A DNA stretch of 46,983 bases from an uncultured Actinomycetes bacterium (GCA_903844115.1 CAIMSI010000125.1:1-46983); one strand, 5' to 3'; numbered from the stretch's first letter, positions 29,018-38,443 are shown. The notes: a model not told the origin generated them from the sequence alone. Made by a program: numbers and translations.

Positions 29018-29920
29018 GTGAAGAAGGTGATAATTACTGCGCTGCTGGTGAGCCTGTTGGTGACTGGTTGCTCGACACAGAAGAGTTCAGTGTCGGATAT
29101 TTCTGCGACGGATATCGCACTACCAATCGTTCACTCTTCAGAGATTCCTTCATCAAAACGTGTCGTAGCTCTTGCAAATGGAAGTGCTGAAATCATCGCA
29201 GCTCTTGGTTATCAATCAGTGTTGGTGGGTAGAGATGTTGCTTCAAACCTACCGCAGATGCGTTCAATACCCATCGACAATCCCGGACATACAGTCTCCA
29301 CCGAAAATGTTCTTTCGCAAAAACCAGATCTTATTTTGATTGATTCAAATACATCACCTCAGAGCGCGATAAATACATTGCGTAAGAGTGGAATTCGCAT
29401 AATTACTATTACTGATCCATTTAATTTGGCTGATGTTGCCTTAAAGGAAAAAGCCGTGGCAGCAGCAATTGGAGTGCCACAAGCTGGACTTTTACTTTCC
29501 AATCAAATTTCACAATCATCGTTTGCAAAGAGCTCAATAAAAGTAGCATTTCTGTATGTCAGAGGTACATCTGCAATCTACTTAATCGGCGGAAAAGGAT
29601 CAGGAGCAGATTCACTGCTCACGGCAATCGGGATGAGAGATGTTGGCGCAGAAACACTCCCACATCCCTTCAATGCCATGAGCGCAGAAGAGTTGATTTC
29701 GATACAACCTGATGTTCTACTTTTGATGACTAAGGGGCTGCAATCTGTAAATGGAATCGATGGGTTAATTCAACTTCCTGGAATCGCGCAGACGCCGGCT
29801 GGAAAAAATCGCGCTGTGGTCACAGTGGATGACTCGCTATTGCTCTCTTTTGGCCCGCGCTCAGTAGCCTTACTACCTAAGCTTCGGGCAGAGATTGAAA
29901 AGGCGGCACATCAGAAATGA
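29018..29920 (+). CDS. hmuT: Heme-type ABC transporter substrate-binding lipoprotein
   Basis: A 300-aa lipoprotein with a lipobox LVTGC (C18). It is a class III periplasmic-binding fold (TroA-like): VVALANGSAEIIAALGY, DLILIDSNT, then YLIGGKGSGADSLLTAIGMRDV. Near the end is LPGIAQTPAGKNR, a combination typical of HmuT heme receptors of corynebacteria. Vitamin B12 or siderophore binding cannot be ruled out. GTG start without Shine-Dalgarno. ATGA overlap with the permease gene. Confidence 0.78.
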   Translation: MKKVIITALLVSLLVTGCSTQKSSVSDISATDIALPIVHSSEIPSSKRVVALANGSAEIIAALGYQSVLVGRDVASNLPQMRSIPIDNPGHTVSTENVLSQKPDLILIDSNTSPQSAINTLRKSGIRIITITDPFNLADVALKEKAVAAAIGVPQAGLLLSNQISQSSFAKSSIKVAFLYVRGTSAIYLIGGKGSGADSLLTAIGMRDVGAETLPHPFNAMSAEELISIQPDVLLLMTKGLQSVNGIDGLIQLPGIAQTPAGKNRAVVTVDDSLLLSFGPRSVALLPKLRAEIEKAAHQK

Positions 29921-30900
29921 GAAAAGTTTTAATCTCGATTCTTTTGGCAACTCTTGCAGCAGTGCTCTTTGTAATTTCTCTTCGCACCGGAATCCTCCAC
30001 CTTTCGCACTCGGTTTTCTCTCTCATAGGCAAACACGATTCCGTTGATGCTGTAACCGTTTGGGATGTGCGCTTTCCGCGTGCTCTCGGAGCATTGATAA
30101 TTGGTGCTGGCTTGGGAGTCGCCGGTGGATTGGCTCAATCAATATTTCGTAACCCCTTGGCAGAACCTACGCTCATCGGTCTGTCCAGTGGGGCAACCTT
30201 AGGGTCCATCACAGTCATAACTACAGGTATCGCAACATATGGCTCGGTAGTAAATATCGGCGTAGCTATTGGGTTTGCAATCATTGCAGCTTCTTTAGTC
30301 CAACTCCTTACCCCAAATAAAGGGAATGGTTTTCTACTTACTGGCGTGGCAATTTCGGCAGTTCTCACGGCTATCGCAGGTCTTATTATTTCGATTTCTC
30401 CCAAACCGGGGGTTCAATCATTAACTTTCTGGAATTTTGGATCTCTCACTCTCTTAAATAATTCAACAGTGAAACTGCTTGCACCCTTTGTTTGTATTGG
30501 GTTGATTCTTGCTTTTCTCATCGCGCCTTCACTTGATGGGTACAGCCTTGGCGATTCAACTTCGCATTTCATCGGAATGAATCCACGAAAACTTCGTTAC
30601 GCGGCAATCATTTCAATGGCTCTGTTAGTTGGGGCTAGCGTCAGCGCAGTTGGAGCAATTGCATTCGTAGGATTACTTGTTCCACATATTGTTCGTTTGC
30701 TGATTGGCCCAAAGCATCGACCAATGCTCTTGATGAGCGCCCTCGTGGGTGCAACACTTTTGATGCTTGCCGACCTACTGGCCCGTACCGTGGCCAGCCC
30801 GCGCGAGATTCCACTTGGACTTTTGACTTCGATTATCGGTGCGCCAGCTCTCATTGTTTTATTGCGTCTTGCGCGAAGCCAGTGGGTCGATCATGATTGA
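29917..30900 (+). CDS. hmuU: FecCD-family heme/iron ABC transporter permease
   Basis: A 327-aa permease with about nine to ten transmembrane helices. Family features: VWDVRFPRALGALIIGAGLGVAGGLAQ at 40-65 region, NPLAEPTLIGLSSGATLGS, and AIAFVGLLVPHIVRLLIGPKHRPMLLMSAL near the C terminus, the site that contacts the ATPase. It overlaps hmuT by four bases and hmuV by eight. It works with them as an importer of heme or a related metal chelate. Confidence 0.85.
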   Translation: MRKVLISILLATLAAVLFVISLRTGILHLSHSVFSLIGKHDSVDAVTVWDVRFPRALGALIIGAGLGVAGGLAQSIFRNPLAEPTLIGLSSGATLGSITVITTGIATYGSVVNIGVAIGFAIIAASLVQLLTPNKGNGFLLTGVAISAVLTAIAGLIISISPKPGVQSLTFWNFGSLTLLNNSTVKLLAPFVCIGLILAFLIAPSLDGYSLGDSTSHFIGMNPRKLRYAAIISMALLVGASVSAVGAIAFVGLLVPHIVRLLIGPKHRPMLLMSALVGATLLMLADLLARTVASPREIPLGLLTSIIGAPALIVLLRLARSQWVDHD

Positions 30901-31507
30901 GATAAAGAAACTTTCATATTCTCGTCCTTCAAAAACTATCTTTGAAGATTTCAGTGCAGACATTCCTCTCAAATTTGCAACGCTGCTAACTGGAGCTAAC
31001 GGTTCTGGTAAAACAACACTGGTCAATCTCATCGGGGGAGTACTCGCTCCGACATCGGGGTCAATCACTATGGGCGGTTTGGACATCACAAGCCTGTCAG
31101 CACGTGAACAATCACAACTACGATCCATCGCTCCGCAGCGTCGAATTTTCGATTTGGCATTTACTGTCAGCCAACTCCTTGACATAATCCCTGTTACCCG
31201 ACGGGCGACTCATTACACAGACGTATTGGACGCTCTTGAAATTGGGGAGATTGCGCAACTCAAAGTCACCGAGCTATCTCTTGGCCAACAACAGCGAGCA
31301 AGCGTGGCATTGGCCCTCATTCAAGATTCCTCTTTTTATCTCCTAGATGAACCCCTCAGCGCCCAGGATGCTGTCCACCAAGAGCGTGCTCTGGATTTGA
31401 TTATTACTCTCGCGCAGGAGCGGGGCATCCTCGTTGTTGCCCACAATTCAGATTCCTTTGCTGCTCGATTTGGGCGTGTCTTGCCTGTTCGAACAGTTGT
31501 TCGGTAG
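30893..31507 (+). CDS. hmuV: Heme-type ABC transporter ATPase (short)
   Basis: A 204-aa ABC ATPase: Walker A GANGSGKT at 34-41, Q-loop in IAPQRR, signature LSLGQQQR at 128-135, Walker B FYLLDEP at 148-154, H-loop H184. It is shorter than most FecE/HmuV proteins (about 250 aa), lacking part of the C terminus, but no motif is missing. ATG 30893 overlaps the permease gene. Its last five codons and stop carry the SOS box and -10 of recA. Confidence 0.85.
   Translation: MIEIKKLSYSRPSKTIFEDFSADIPLKFATLLTGANGSGKTTLVNLIGGVLAPTSGSITMGGLDITSLSAREQSQLRSIAPQRRIFDLAFTVSQLLDIIPVTRRATHYTDVLDALEIGEIAQLKVTELSLGQQQRASVALALIQDSSFYLLDEPLSAQDAVHQERALDLIITLAQERGILVVAHNSDSFAARFGRVLPVRTVVR
31489..31504 (+). promoter_or_regulatory. 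LexA/SOS box of recA
   Basis: TCGAAC-AGTT-GTTCGG matches the actinobacterial SOS box TCGAAC-N4-GTTCGA at 11 of 12 positions. It lies inside the end of the upstream transporter ATPase gene and directly abuts the -10 at 31505. Confidence 0.85.
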
Positions 31508-31510
31508 TAT
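31505..31510 (+). promoter_or_regulatory. recA promoter -10 element
   Basis: TAGTAT, whose TAG is also the stop codon of the ATPase gene. It is immediately downstream of the SOS box, so LexA binding would cover the -35 region. Transcription would begin near 31517, leaving a leader of about 145 bases. Confidence 0.6.
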
Positions 31511-31661
31511 TCGTTCATTCGGGAATACCCCCGGATATACCCAACCAGAGCGGTTCCACACTTCCGCCAGGCAAGCGCCTAGGCCGTCGGTGGTATTCCG
31601 TACCTTCTGGACCGAGACGTTGGTTAATCACCAACCAGATGAACGATGAAAGGTTCACACC
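31511..31661 (+). promoter_or_regulatory. Structured recA leader
   Basis: No gene is seen in these 151 bases. GGAATACC (31522-31529) can pair with GGTATTCC (31592-31599). Inside this are AGGC-AAGC-GCCT (31569-31580), and after it GTTGGT-TAATC-ACCAAC (31619-31635). GAAAGG lies about eight bases before ATG 31662. The folds are read by eye. Confidence 0.4.
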
Positions 31662-32753
31662 ATGGCCGCTGAAAAGCCAGAGAAAATAGATAAGGCCGCC
31701 GATAGAGCGTCACTAGATCGCTCAAAAGCCCTTGATAGTGCCCTAGCCCAAATCGAGCGTCAGTTCGGTAAGGGATCAGTTATGAAGATGGGCGATCGCG
31801 GACCACAGATTATGGAAGTAATTCCAACTGGTTCTGTCGCATTGGATGTTGCACTTGGAATTGGCGGATTGCCACGAGGTCGCATCGTAGAAATTTATGG
31901 ACCTGAATCATCAGGTAAGACAACTGTTGCTCTGCATGCAATTGCAAATGCACAGAAGAATGGCGGCATTGCTGCATTCATCGATGCTGAACATGCGCTG
32001 GATCCAGAGTATGCACGCAAACTCGGTGTTGATATTGATGCTCTCCTTGTTTCACAACCAGATACAGGTGAACAAGCACTTGAAATTATGGATATGTTGG
32101 TTCGTTCTGGCGCGCTAGATATTGTTGTTGTTGACTCTGTCGCAGCACTTACACCACGTGCTGAAATTGAAGGCGAGATGGGCGATTCCCATATGGGTCT
32201 CCAAGCTCGCTTAATGTCACAAGCACTTCGAAAGATGACTGGCGCACTTCATCAATCAAATACAACTGCAATCTTCATCAACCAGTTGCGCGACAAGATC
32301 GGTGTTTTCTTTGGAACTCCAGAGACAACTACTGGCGGAAAGGCACTCAAGTTTTACGCTTCCATTCGTCTTGATGTCCGTCGTATCGAAACTCTTAAGG
32401 ATGGCCAAGACGCAGTGGGTAACCGTACTCGCGTAAAGGTTGTTAAGAACAAGATGGCTCCTCCATTCAAGCAAGCAGAATTCGACATTATTTATGGTGT
32501 TGGAATCTCACGTGAAGGCTCACTCATTGACCTTGGCGTTGAACTTGGAATCGTAAAGAAGTCTGGTGCTTGGTACACCTATAACGGTGATCAACTTGGC
32601 CAAGGTAAAGAAAATGCTCGCTCATTCCTTATCGATAACCCAGATCTTGCTAACGATATCGAGAAGCAGATTCGTGAATCGAGCGCACCGACCGCCGTTG
32701 ATCCAGCACTCGTTGCTGAGATTGATGAAGTCGGCGCTGATGTCGATTTCTAA
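31662..32753 (+). CDS. recA: Recombinase RecA
   Basis: DNA strand-exchange ATPase and LexA coprotease. It is 363 aa. Walker A is GPESSGKT at 80-87; the second motif [14 protein letters not shown]1 region [19 protein letters not shown] and L2 region [20 protein letters not shown] are intact. No intein is present, unlike M. tuberculosis RecA. It overlaps recX by 14 bases. Confidence 0.99.
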   Translation: MAAEKPEKIDKAADRASLDRSKALDSALAQIERQFGKGSVMKMGDRGPQIMEVIPTGSVALDVALGIGGLPRGRIVEIYGPESSGKTTVALHAIANAQKNGGIAAFIDAEHALDPEYARKLGVDIDALLVSQPDTGEQALEIMDMLVRSGALDIVVVDSVAALTPRAEIEGEMGDSHMGLQARLMSQALRKMTGALHQSNTTAIFINQLRDKIGVFFGTPETTTGGKALKFYASIRLDVRRIETLKDGQDAVGNRTRVKVVKNKMAPPFKQAEFDIIYGVGISREGSLIDLGVELGIVKKSGAWYTYNGDQLGQGKENARSFLIDNPDLANDIEKQIRESSAPTAVDPALVAEIDEVGADVDF

Positions 32754-33237
32754 AACTGATTCAGAGGCACTTACTTACTCCGACGCGATGAACGTGGCGC
32801 TTTACGCCCTCGCTCCTCGTGCTCGGAGTAGGGCCGAACTTCATACCCACCTGATCAAGCGCAACGCGCAAGCAGAGGTTGCAGACGCTGTTCTTGATCA
32901 GTTGGAACTTGAGGGCTTGCTCAATGATTTGGAATTTGCTCAGCTCTGGTCAGAATCTCGCCAGCGCCAAAAAAAGATGAGTAAGCGGCTAATCATTCAA
33001 GAGCTTCGCGTCAAAGGTGTGGCTCAAGACATCATTGATGAAGCGATGGAAGAGATTGACGATGAAAGTGAATACAAGCTTGCATACGCCCTCGCCGAAC
33101 GAAAGTATCGCTCGTGTTCCCACCTTGAACCCGAGAAGATATACAGTCGTATTTCAGGTGCACTTTCGCGCAAAGGCTTCTCTGGAGGCCTGACTTCGCG
33201 GATTATTCGTGAATTGACGGGCACAGAGTCCCAATAA
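32740..33237 (+). CDS. recX: RecA regulatory protein RecX
   Basis: Binds and inhibits RecA filaments. The 165-aa product shows three-helix RecX repeats: [51 protein letters not shown] (in part) and [12 protein letters not shown] take ATG 32740, which overlaps the end of recA by 14 bases. An in-frame ATG 15 bases upstream (32725) is also possible. The recA–recX overlap suggests coupled expression at a low RecX ratio. Confidence 0.92.
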   Translation: MSISKTDSEALTYSDAMNVALYALAPRARSRAELHTHLIKRNAQAEVADAVLDQLELEGLLNDLEFAQLWSESRQRQKKMSKRLIIQELRVKGVAQDIIDEAMEEIDDESEYKLAYALAERKYRSCSHLEPEKIYSRISGALSRKGFSGGLTSRIIRELTGTESQ

Positions 33238-33240
33238 GAT
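33235..33240 (+). promoter_or_regulatory. Candidate leaderless promoter of miaB
   Basis: TAAGAT followed by six bases (TAGGGA) and ATG 33247. A TTGACG lies at 33214-33219, 15 bases upstream of the -10, the best -35 match among the leaderless candidates here. Part lies within the end of recX. Confidence 0.5.
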
Positions 33241-33246
33241 TAGGGA

Positions 33247-34650
33247 ATGAGCGCCCGTTCCTTTGTCGTAGAAACATACGGCTGTCAAATGAATGTGCAC
33301 GACAGTGAGCGGATTGCAGGACTACTTCTTGATGCCGGTTACACCCAGGCACTTGAAGGTAGCGAGCCAGATCTAGTTGTTTTCAATACTTGCGCCGTCC
33401 GCGAGAATGCCGATAACAAACTTTATGGACGTTTAAGTTTTCTCGCTCCGATAAAGAAGAAGAACCGTAATTTTCAAATTGCCGTCGGTGGATGCATGGC
33501 GCAAAAAGACCAAGAGAGCATCATCAAACGCGCCCCGTATGTAGATGTTGTTTTTGGTACGCATAACATTGGTTCACTTCCTGCCCTTCTTGAACGCTCA
33601 CGCATTGAAGAAGAGTCACAAGTTGAAATAAAGGAAGCTCTTGAGCATTTCCCTTCGACTCTTCCTTCGCGTCGACATTCGGCATTTAGCGCATGGGTAT
33701 CCATCTCGGTTGGATGCAACAACACCTGCACCTTCTGCATTGTCCCGTCATTGCGAGGGGTCGAAAAGGATCGAGAAGAAGTCGATATTCTCAAAGAGGT
33801 AAGAGCCCTTGTTGATCAAGGAGTCGTTGAAATAACTCTCTTGGGTCAAAATGTGAATGCATATAAGAACGGCGGATTCGCTTCTCTTTTGCGTCAAGTC
33901 GGCAGCGTCGATGGGCTTGAGCGACTTCGCTTCATGTCACCGCATCCACGTGATTTCACCGATGATGTAATTGATGCGATGGCGCAAACACCTTCCGTCA
34001 TGCCACATCTACACATGCCACTGCAATCAGGATCTGACACAATTTTGCAATCAATGCGCCGCTCATACCGCCGCGAAAAATATATGGGAATTATCGATCG
34101 AGTGCGTTCTGCCATTCCGGATGCAGGAATAACAACAGACATTATTGTGGGCTTTCCAGGCGAGACCGAATCTGATTTTGCACAGACGCTAGAAGTTGTG
34201 GAAGAAGCAAGATTTACTGCCGCCTACACCTTCCAGTACTCAAAGCGCCCTGGAACTCCGGCGGCAACAATGCCCAATCAAATCGATGACGCAACGATGG
34301 CAGATCGATATGGACGCCTACACAGTGTTCAACAGCGCATTTCTGAGGAAATTAACGACGCTTCCCTAGGTAAGAGTTATGAACTGCTTGTAACTGAAAA
34401 CCGCGATACTCGTACGCCAGATTTCAGACTTGTCCATATTCCTGAAGGAGTGGACGCGCGTCCTGGAGATATGGTTATGGGGAAAATTACCAAAGCAGCT
34501 CCTAACTTTATGGTTGCTGAGGAAATTCAATCAGTCCGCAAAACTCGCGGCGGGGAAGCACATGCTGCGCGAATCGCTGAAATTGGCCCCGAGCCGATCA
34601 TGATTGGAATGCCCTCACTTGCAAAGCTGAAATTGATTCACGGTTCATGA
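33247..34650 (+). CDS. miaB: tRNA-2-methylthio-N6-dimethylallyladenosine synthase
   Basis: Radical SAM methylthiotransferase acting on i6A37 of tRNA, downstream of MiaA. It is 467 aa. First-cluster cysteines are C13, C49 and C83; radical SAM cysteines are C157, C161, C164 (GCNNTCTFC). [13 protein letters not shown] and NTCAVRENA distinguish MiaB from RimO. A TRAM domain is at about 365-435. The end overlaps miaA as ATGA. Confidence 0.97.
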   Translation: MSARSFVVETYGCQMNVHDSERIAGLLLDAGYTQALEGSEPDLVVFNTCAVRENADNKLYGRLSFLAPIKKKNRNFQIAVGGCMAQKDQESIIKRAPYVDVVFGTHNIGSLPALLERSRIEEESQVEIKEALEHFPSTLPSRRHSAFSAWVSISVGCNNTCTFCIVPSLRGVEKDREEVDILKEVRALVDQGVVEITLLGQNVNAYKNGGFASLLRQVGSVDGLERLRFMSPHPRDFTDDVIDAMAQTPSVMPHLHMPLQSGSDTILQSMRRSYRREKYMGIIDRVRSAIPDAGITTDIIVGFPGETESDFAQTLEVVEEARFTAAYTFQYSKRPGTPAATMPNQIDDATMADRYGRLHSVQQRISEEINDASLGKSYELLVTENRDTRTPDFRLVHIPEGVDARPGDMVMGKITKAAPNFMVAEEIQSVRKTRGGEAHAARIAEIGPEPIMIGMPSLAKLKLIHGS

Positions 34651-35549
34651 CGCTAGTTTTTATTTGTGGAGCTACCGCAACAGGTAAAAGCGATCTCGCT
34701 GTTGAGGTAGCAAAGAAAATAGGCGCAGAGATTGTTAATGCCGATTCGATGCAGCTCTATCGTGGAATGGATATCGGGACTGCAAAACTCTCTCTGGATG
34801 AGCGTCAGGGCATAGCCCACCACTTGCTCGACATCGTGGATGTTAAAACGGATGTAACTGTTTCTTGGTACCAAGAGATTGCACGCGCAAAGATTGATGA
34901 ACTTTTAAAGGCCAATACACCAGTTGTCGTCGTTGGTGGAACGGGCTTGTACATAAAAGCAATTTTGGATGATCTCAATTTTCCAGATACTGATCCGCAA
35001 GTTCGCGCCAAGATTGAAGCCCAAGCAGAACAAATTGGGGCAGCGGCCCTACATGCGCGCTTAGCAACTCTTGATCCAGCTGCTGCAGTTGCAATTCCTA
35101 AAGAGAATATTCGACGTGTTGTTCGAGCTCTTGAAGTAATAGAAATTACTGGCAAGCCTTTTACTGCCAATCTGCCACGCGCCAATTCCACAAAGTATCC
35201 ACAAGCACAACAATTTGGGTTGCGGATGGATCGTGCGCTTTTAGATGAGCGAATTGATCAACGCGTAGAAAAAATGTGGGAACGCGGGCTCGAGGCAGAG
35301 GTTGAAAAGTTAATAAGTGAAGGTCTTCTTCAGGCAAAGACTGCGCAAGCGGCGCTAGGTTATGCCCAGATAATTGCAGCTGGTATGGGCCTTAGCGTGG
35401 ATGCAAAGACCGATACGAAGATCGTTACTCGCCAATACGCACGGCGACAGGAAACATGGTTTAACCGAGATGCTCGAATTCATTGGCTTGAACCCGCCCC
35501 TTTAGAAGTTCGCCTCGAGCGCGTTCTAGCGTCTATTATCAAATCATGA
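34647..35549 (+). CDS. miaA: tRNA dimethylallyltransferase
   Basis: Adds the dimethylallyl group to A37 of tRNAs reading UNN codons, using DMAPP from the MEP pathway (see ispG). It is 300 aa. P-loop GATATGKS at 8-15, then [31 protein letters not shown] and a zinc-free C-terminal half with ALGYAQI and [11 protein letters not shown]. Four-base overlaps with both miaB and dapF make a tight tRNA-modification pair. Confidence 0.97.
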   Translation: MTLVFICGATATGKSDLAVEVAKKIGAEIVNADSMQLYRGMDIGTAKLSLDERQGIAHHLLDIVDVKTDVTVSWYQEIARAKIDELLKANTPVVVVGGTGLYIKAILDDLNFPDTDPQVRAKIEAQAEQIGAAALHARLATLDPAAAVAIPKENIRRVVRALEVIEITGKPFTANLPRANSTKYPQAQQFGLRMDRALLDERIDQRVEKMWERGLEAEVEKLISEGLLQAKTAQAALGYAQIIAAGMGLSVDAKTDTKIVTRQYARRQETWFNRDARIHWLEPAPLEVRLERVLASIIKS

Positions 35550-36343
35550 TTGCAACCTACGGCCATGGAACACACAATGATTTTGTGCTGCTCTTTGATC
35601 CGGAGGGCGAGCTTTCTTTAACCGCAGAACAAGTGCAACGTATCTGTAATAGAAAATCGGGAGTTGGGTCTGACGGAGTTATCCGCATTGTGAAGCAAGA
35701 TGGAAAATGGTTTATGGATTATCGCAATGCTGACGGATCGATTGCAGAAATGTGTGGCAATGGTATTCGCCTCATGGCGCGTTATCTTGTCGAGCGTGGG
35801 CATCAAGGCGAAGGAATTTTCGGAATAAATACTCGAGCAGGAATGCGTTATCTAGCGGTTCCGGCTGTTGATGACATCTCAGTAAATATGGGTAAAGCGG
35901 TCATTGATGATGAATATCCAGAAGTTGCAGTTACGGTCGGAGAAAAATCCTGGCCGGGTTACAACATCAATGTCGGCAATCCTCATGCCGTTGTCTTTGT
36001 TGATGATCTTGCGGAAGCTGGAGATTTACTCACTGCGCCAATTGTGGATCCACGTGAGGCATATCCAGAAGGTGTAAACGTTGAATTTGTGCAGGTATTA
36101 CCAAATGGTGAACTTGCCATGCGGGTCCATGAACGTGGCGTCGGGGAAACTCAATCCTGCGGCACAGGTACTTGCGCAGTTGCACTTGCCGCGACTCTTC
36201 AGTCAAAAAAATCTCTGCCATCTCATTGGATCATTAATCCACCTGGCGGGCGGTTGGTTGTAGATACCGACGGGCATAGCAATGCCACACTTATTGGTCC
36301 AGCGGTACTCGTTAAAGATGTTGATGTGAGTAAATATTTGTGA
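35546..36343 (+). CDS. dapF: Diaminopimelate epimerase
   Basis: Interconverts LL- and meso-DAP for peptidoglycan and lysine. It is 265 aa. The two catalytic cysteines are C70 (MCGNGIRL) and C205 (SCGTGTCAVA). GHGTHNDFVLLFD opens the protein. ATGA overlap with miaA and GTGA overlap with hflX, as in mycobacteria (miaA–dapF–hflX). Confidence 0.97.
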   Translation: MIATYGHGTHNDFVLLFDPEGELSLTAEQVQRICNRKSGVGSDGVIRIVKQDGKWFMDYRNADGSIAEMCGNGIRLMARYLVERGHQGEGIFGINTRAGMRYLAVPAVDDISVNMGKAVIDDEYPEVAVTVGEKSWPGYNINVGNPHAVVFVDDLAEAGDLLTAPIVDPREAYPEGVNVEFVQVLPNGELAMRVHERGVGETQSCGTGTCAVALAATLQSKKSLPSHWIINPPGGRLVVDTDGHSNATLIGPAVLVKDVDVSKYL

Positions 36344-37779
36344 AAGATGAGCCTCTTGATTTAGATATCGATCAACTTTTGCGCGAATCAGCGATGGCAG
36401 CCGCCGAGTTTGATGCCGCCGAAAGTGATGCCAATTACGCTGAAAGTTCGCAACAAGATTTGCAAGATCGCCAAGCTCTTCGCAGAGTCGCCGGATTATC
36501 AACAGAACTTCAGGATATTTCTGATGCTGAATATCGCCAGCTTCGTCTTGAAAAAGTTGTACTGGTTGGCGTTTGGACAGAAGGAACTGCAATCGATGCG
36601 GAGAATTCCCTCAAAGAACTTGCTGCGCTAGCGGAAACAGCAGGCTCGCAAGTATTGGACGCTCTTATTCAGCGCCGTGACAAACCAGATGCTTCAACAT
36701 TTATTGGTTCCGGAAAAGTAGAAGAACTTCGTCAAACAGTTATGGCGACAGGGGCAGACACAGTTGTCTGCGATGGAGAGCTCTCACCTGCTCAACTGCG
36801 AACTCTTGAACAAAAAGTAAAAGTTAAAGTGATTGACCGCACTGCGCTCATTCTTGATATTTTTGCTCAACATGCAAAGTCGCGTGAAGGTAAGGCTCAA
36901 GTTGAGTTGGCTCAAATGTCATATTTGCTTCCACGCCTTCGTGGTTGGGGTGATTCACTTTCACGACAAGCCGGTGGTATCGGCGGGCGTGGACCTGGTG
37001 AAACAAAGATTGAAACTGATCGCCGACGTATTAATGACAAGATGGCAAAACTTCGCCGCGAGATAAAAGAGATGAAAACTGCCCGCGACACAATGCGGCA
37101 GGAACGTCGACGAAACAATATTCCCTCGGTAGCAATTGCCGGATACACAAATGCTGGAAAGTCATCCTTGATGAATCGGCTTACAAATGCTGGTGTTCTT
37201 GTTGAGAATGCACTCTTTGCAACTTTGGATCCAACGGTTCGCAAATCCACAACATCTGACGGACGTATTTTCACCCTGTCGGACACTGTTGGATTTGTTC
37301 GTCATTTACCTCACCAACTTGTGGAAGCATTCAAATCAACCCTAGAAGAAGTGTCCCAATCGGACTTAATCGTGCACGTTGTCGATGGTTCTCACCCGGA
37401 TCCTCGTGAGCAAATTCGTGCAGTGCGTGAAGTCATTAATGAAATTGGCGGGGGAGATATCCCTGAGATTATTGCGATTAACAAAGCCGATATTGCGCTA
37501 CCTGAAGTGCTTATGCAGCTACTTCGCGAAGAGACCAATAGTTTTGCATTTTCAGCCCGTACGGGTTTTGGAATGGAAACTGTTCTTAAAGCCATTGAGA
37601 CTTCTCTCCCTAAGCCTCGAATTGAAATTACGGCACTTATTCCATTTAGTCGCGGGGATTTGGTTTCTGCAATTCACGAACGTGGTGAAATTCTCTCTGA
37701 AGATTATTCAGAGCAAGGAACGAAGATTCATGCCTTTGTTGATGGCTCCCTCGCGCGTAAATTGGAAGAGTTAGGATAA
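36340..37779 (+). CDS. hflX: GTPase HflX
   Basis: Ribosome-associated GTPase that splits or rescues stalled 70S ribosomes. It is 479 aa with a charged extension of about 50 residues, the HflX domain (DKPDASTFIGSGKVEEL, VKVIDRTALILDIFAQHA), the glycine-rich GGIGGRGPGETKIETDRR, and the G domain with GYTNAGKS at 268-275, DTVGFVRHLPHQLVEAF and NKAD. GTG start overlapping dapF. Confidence 0.96.
   Translation: MKDEPLDLDIDQLLRESAMAAAEFDAAESDANYAESSQQDLQDRQALRRVAGLSTELQDISDAEYRQLRLEKVVLVGVWTEGTAIDAENSLKELAALAETAGSQVLDALIQRRDKPDASTFIGSGKVEELRQTVMATGADTVVCDGELSPAQLRTLEQKVKVKVIDRTALILDIFAQHAKSREGKAQVELAQMSYLLPRLRGWGDSLSRQAGGIGGRGPGETKIETDRRRINDKMAKLRREIKEMKTARDTMRQERRRNNIPSVAIAGYTNAGKSSLMNRLTNAGVLVENALFATLDPTVRKSTTSDGRIFTLSDTVGFVRHLPHQLVEAFKSTLEEVSQSDLIVHVVDGSHPDPREQIRAVREVINEIGGGDIPEIIAINKADIALPEVLMQLLREETNSFAFSARTGFGMETVLKAIETSLPKPRIEITALIPFSRGDLVSAIHERGEILSEDYSEQGTKIHAFVDGSLARKLEELG
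37772..37777 (+). promoter_or_regulatory. Candidate leaderless -10 element of the tsaC-like gene
   Basis: TAGGAT followed by six bases (AAATTC) and GTG 37784. It overlaps the end of hflX. Confidence 0.45.
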
Positions 37780-37783
37780 ATTC

Positions 37784-38428
37784 GTGGGAGATTTCTTATC
37801 GCTTAAATCTGAAGATCGTGGTGCTGCAAAAGACACGGTTCTAAGAAATATTCGTACCGGCAATGTCGCTGTTTTGGCATCCGAGTTTGGATACATCTAC
37901 GCGGTTGATGCCTTCAACTCTCAAGGTCTGGATCGAATTCGCGCAATCAGGGGATCTGAACCAGGAACTGCTTCTCAGGTTTTTGTCGGTGAAATCAAAA
38001 CCGTATCTGGAGTTGCTAGAAATTTTGATGGAGAAGCAGCATTGCTGGCAGAAAAATTCTGGCCTGGCGCACTCACCTTGTTGTTGGCGCCTCAGCAAGG
38101 ATTAAGTTGGGATCTGGGCGATGGAGGTTCACTCGATGAATTTGCACTTCGTATTCCTTCTCAGAATTTTCTACTTGAAGTACTCCGAGAGAGTGGTCCG
38201 CTCGCAGTTGCTTCAGCATCGGTAGCGGGCCTTGCACCCACCTTAGATATCAATTATGTCCCGGCGCTGCCATCTGATGTTGGAATTTATATAGATGAAG
38301 GACCACTTGAAGCATCTGGCCGTTCCACTGTTGTGCGTCAGAGAATCTCAGGATTGGAGATGGTTCGTGAGGGAGATATCTCATTTGAGCAACTCCAAGG
38401 GATCATTTCGGGAATTTCGCGGGGCTAG
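37784..38428 (+). CDS. Diverged Sua5/YciO/YrdC (TsaC-like) protein
   Basis: A 214-aa protein with the YrdC fold recognisable from FWPGALTLLL (92-101), FALRIPSQ and RSTVV. TsaC makes threonylcarbamoyl-AMP for t6A37 tRNA modification. The usual signatures are changed: PTDTVYGL is replaced by LASEFGYIYA (31-40), the KxR block by RIRAIRGSEPG (51-61), and TSANxSG by ASASVAG (143-149). The location before glyA and wecA matches the actinobacterial sua5 locus. It is either a fast-evolving TsaC or a paralogue with another role. GTG start at 37784. Confidence 0.7.
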   Translation: MGDFLSLKSEDRGAAKDTVLRNIRTGNVAVLASEFGYIYAVDAFNSQGLDRIRAIRGSEPGTASQVFVGEIKTVSGVARNFDGEAALLAEKFWPGALTLLLAPQQGLSWDLGDGGSLDEFALRIPSQNFLLEVLRESGPLAVASASVAGLAPTLDINYVPALPSDVGIYIDEGPLEASGRSTVVRQRISGLEMVREGDISFEQLQGIISGISRG

Positions 38429-38431
38429 CAA

Positions 38432-38437
38432 TAGGCT
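38432..38437 (+). promoter_or_regulatory. Candidate leaderless -10 element of glyA
   Basis: TAGGCT followed by six bases (TACGCC) and ATG 38444. There is no Shine-Dalgarno in the 15-base gap. Confidence 0.5.
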
Positions 38438-38443
38438 TACGCC

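Noticed and set aside
31188-31202. A second copy of TTACCCGAC inside hmuV
   Set aside because: It lies within conserved coding sequence (VTRR) and lacks the second arm, so it is most likely chance.
32566-32739. Upstream extension of the recX frame into recA
   Set aside because: The added 58 residues overlap recA out of frame and have no RecX similarity; ATG 32740 fits the family start.
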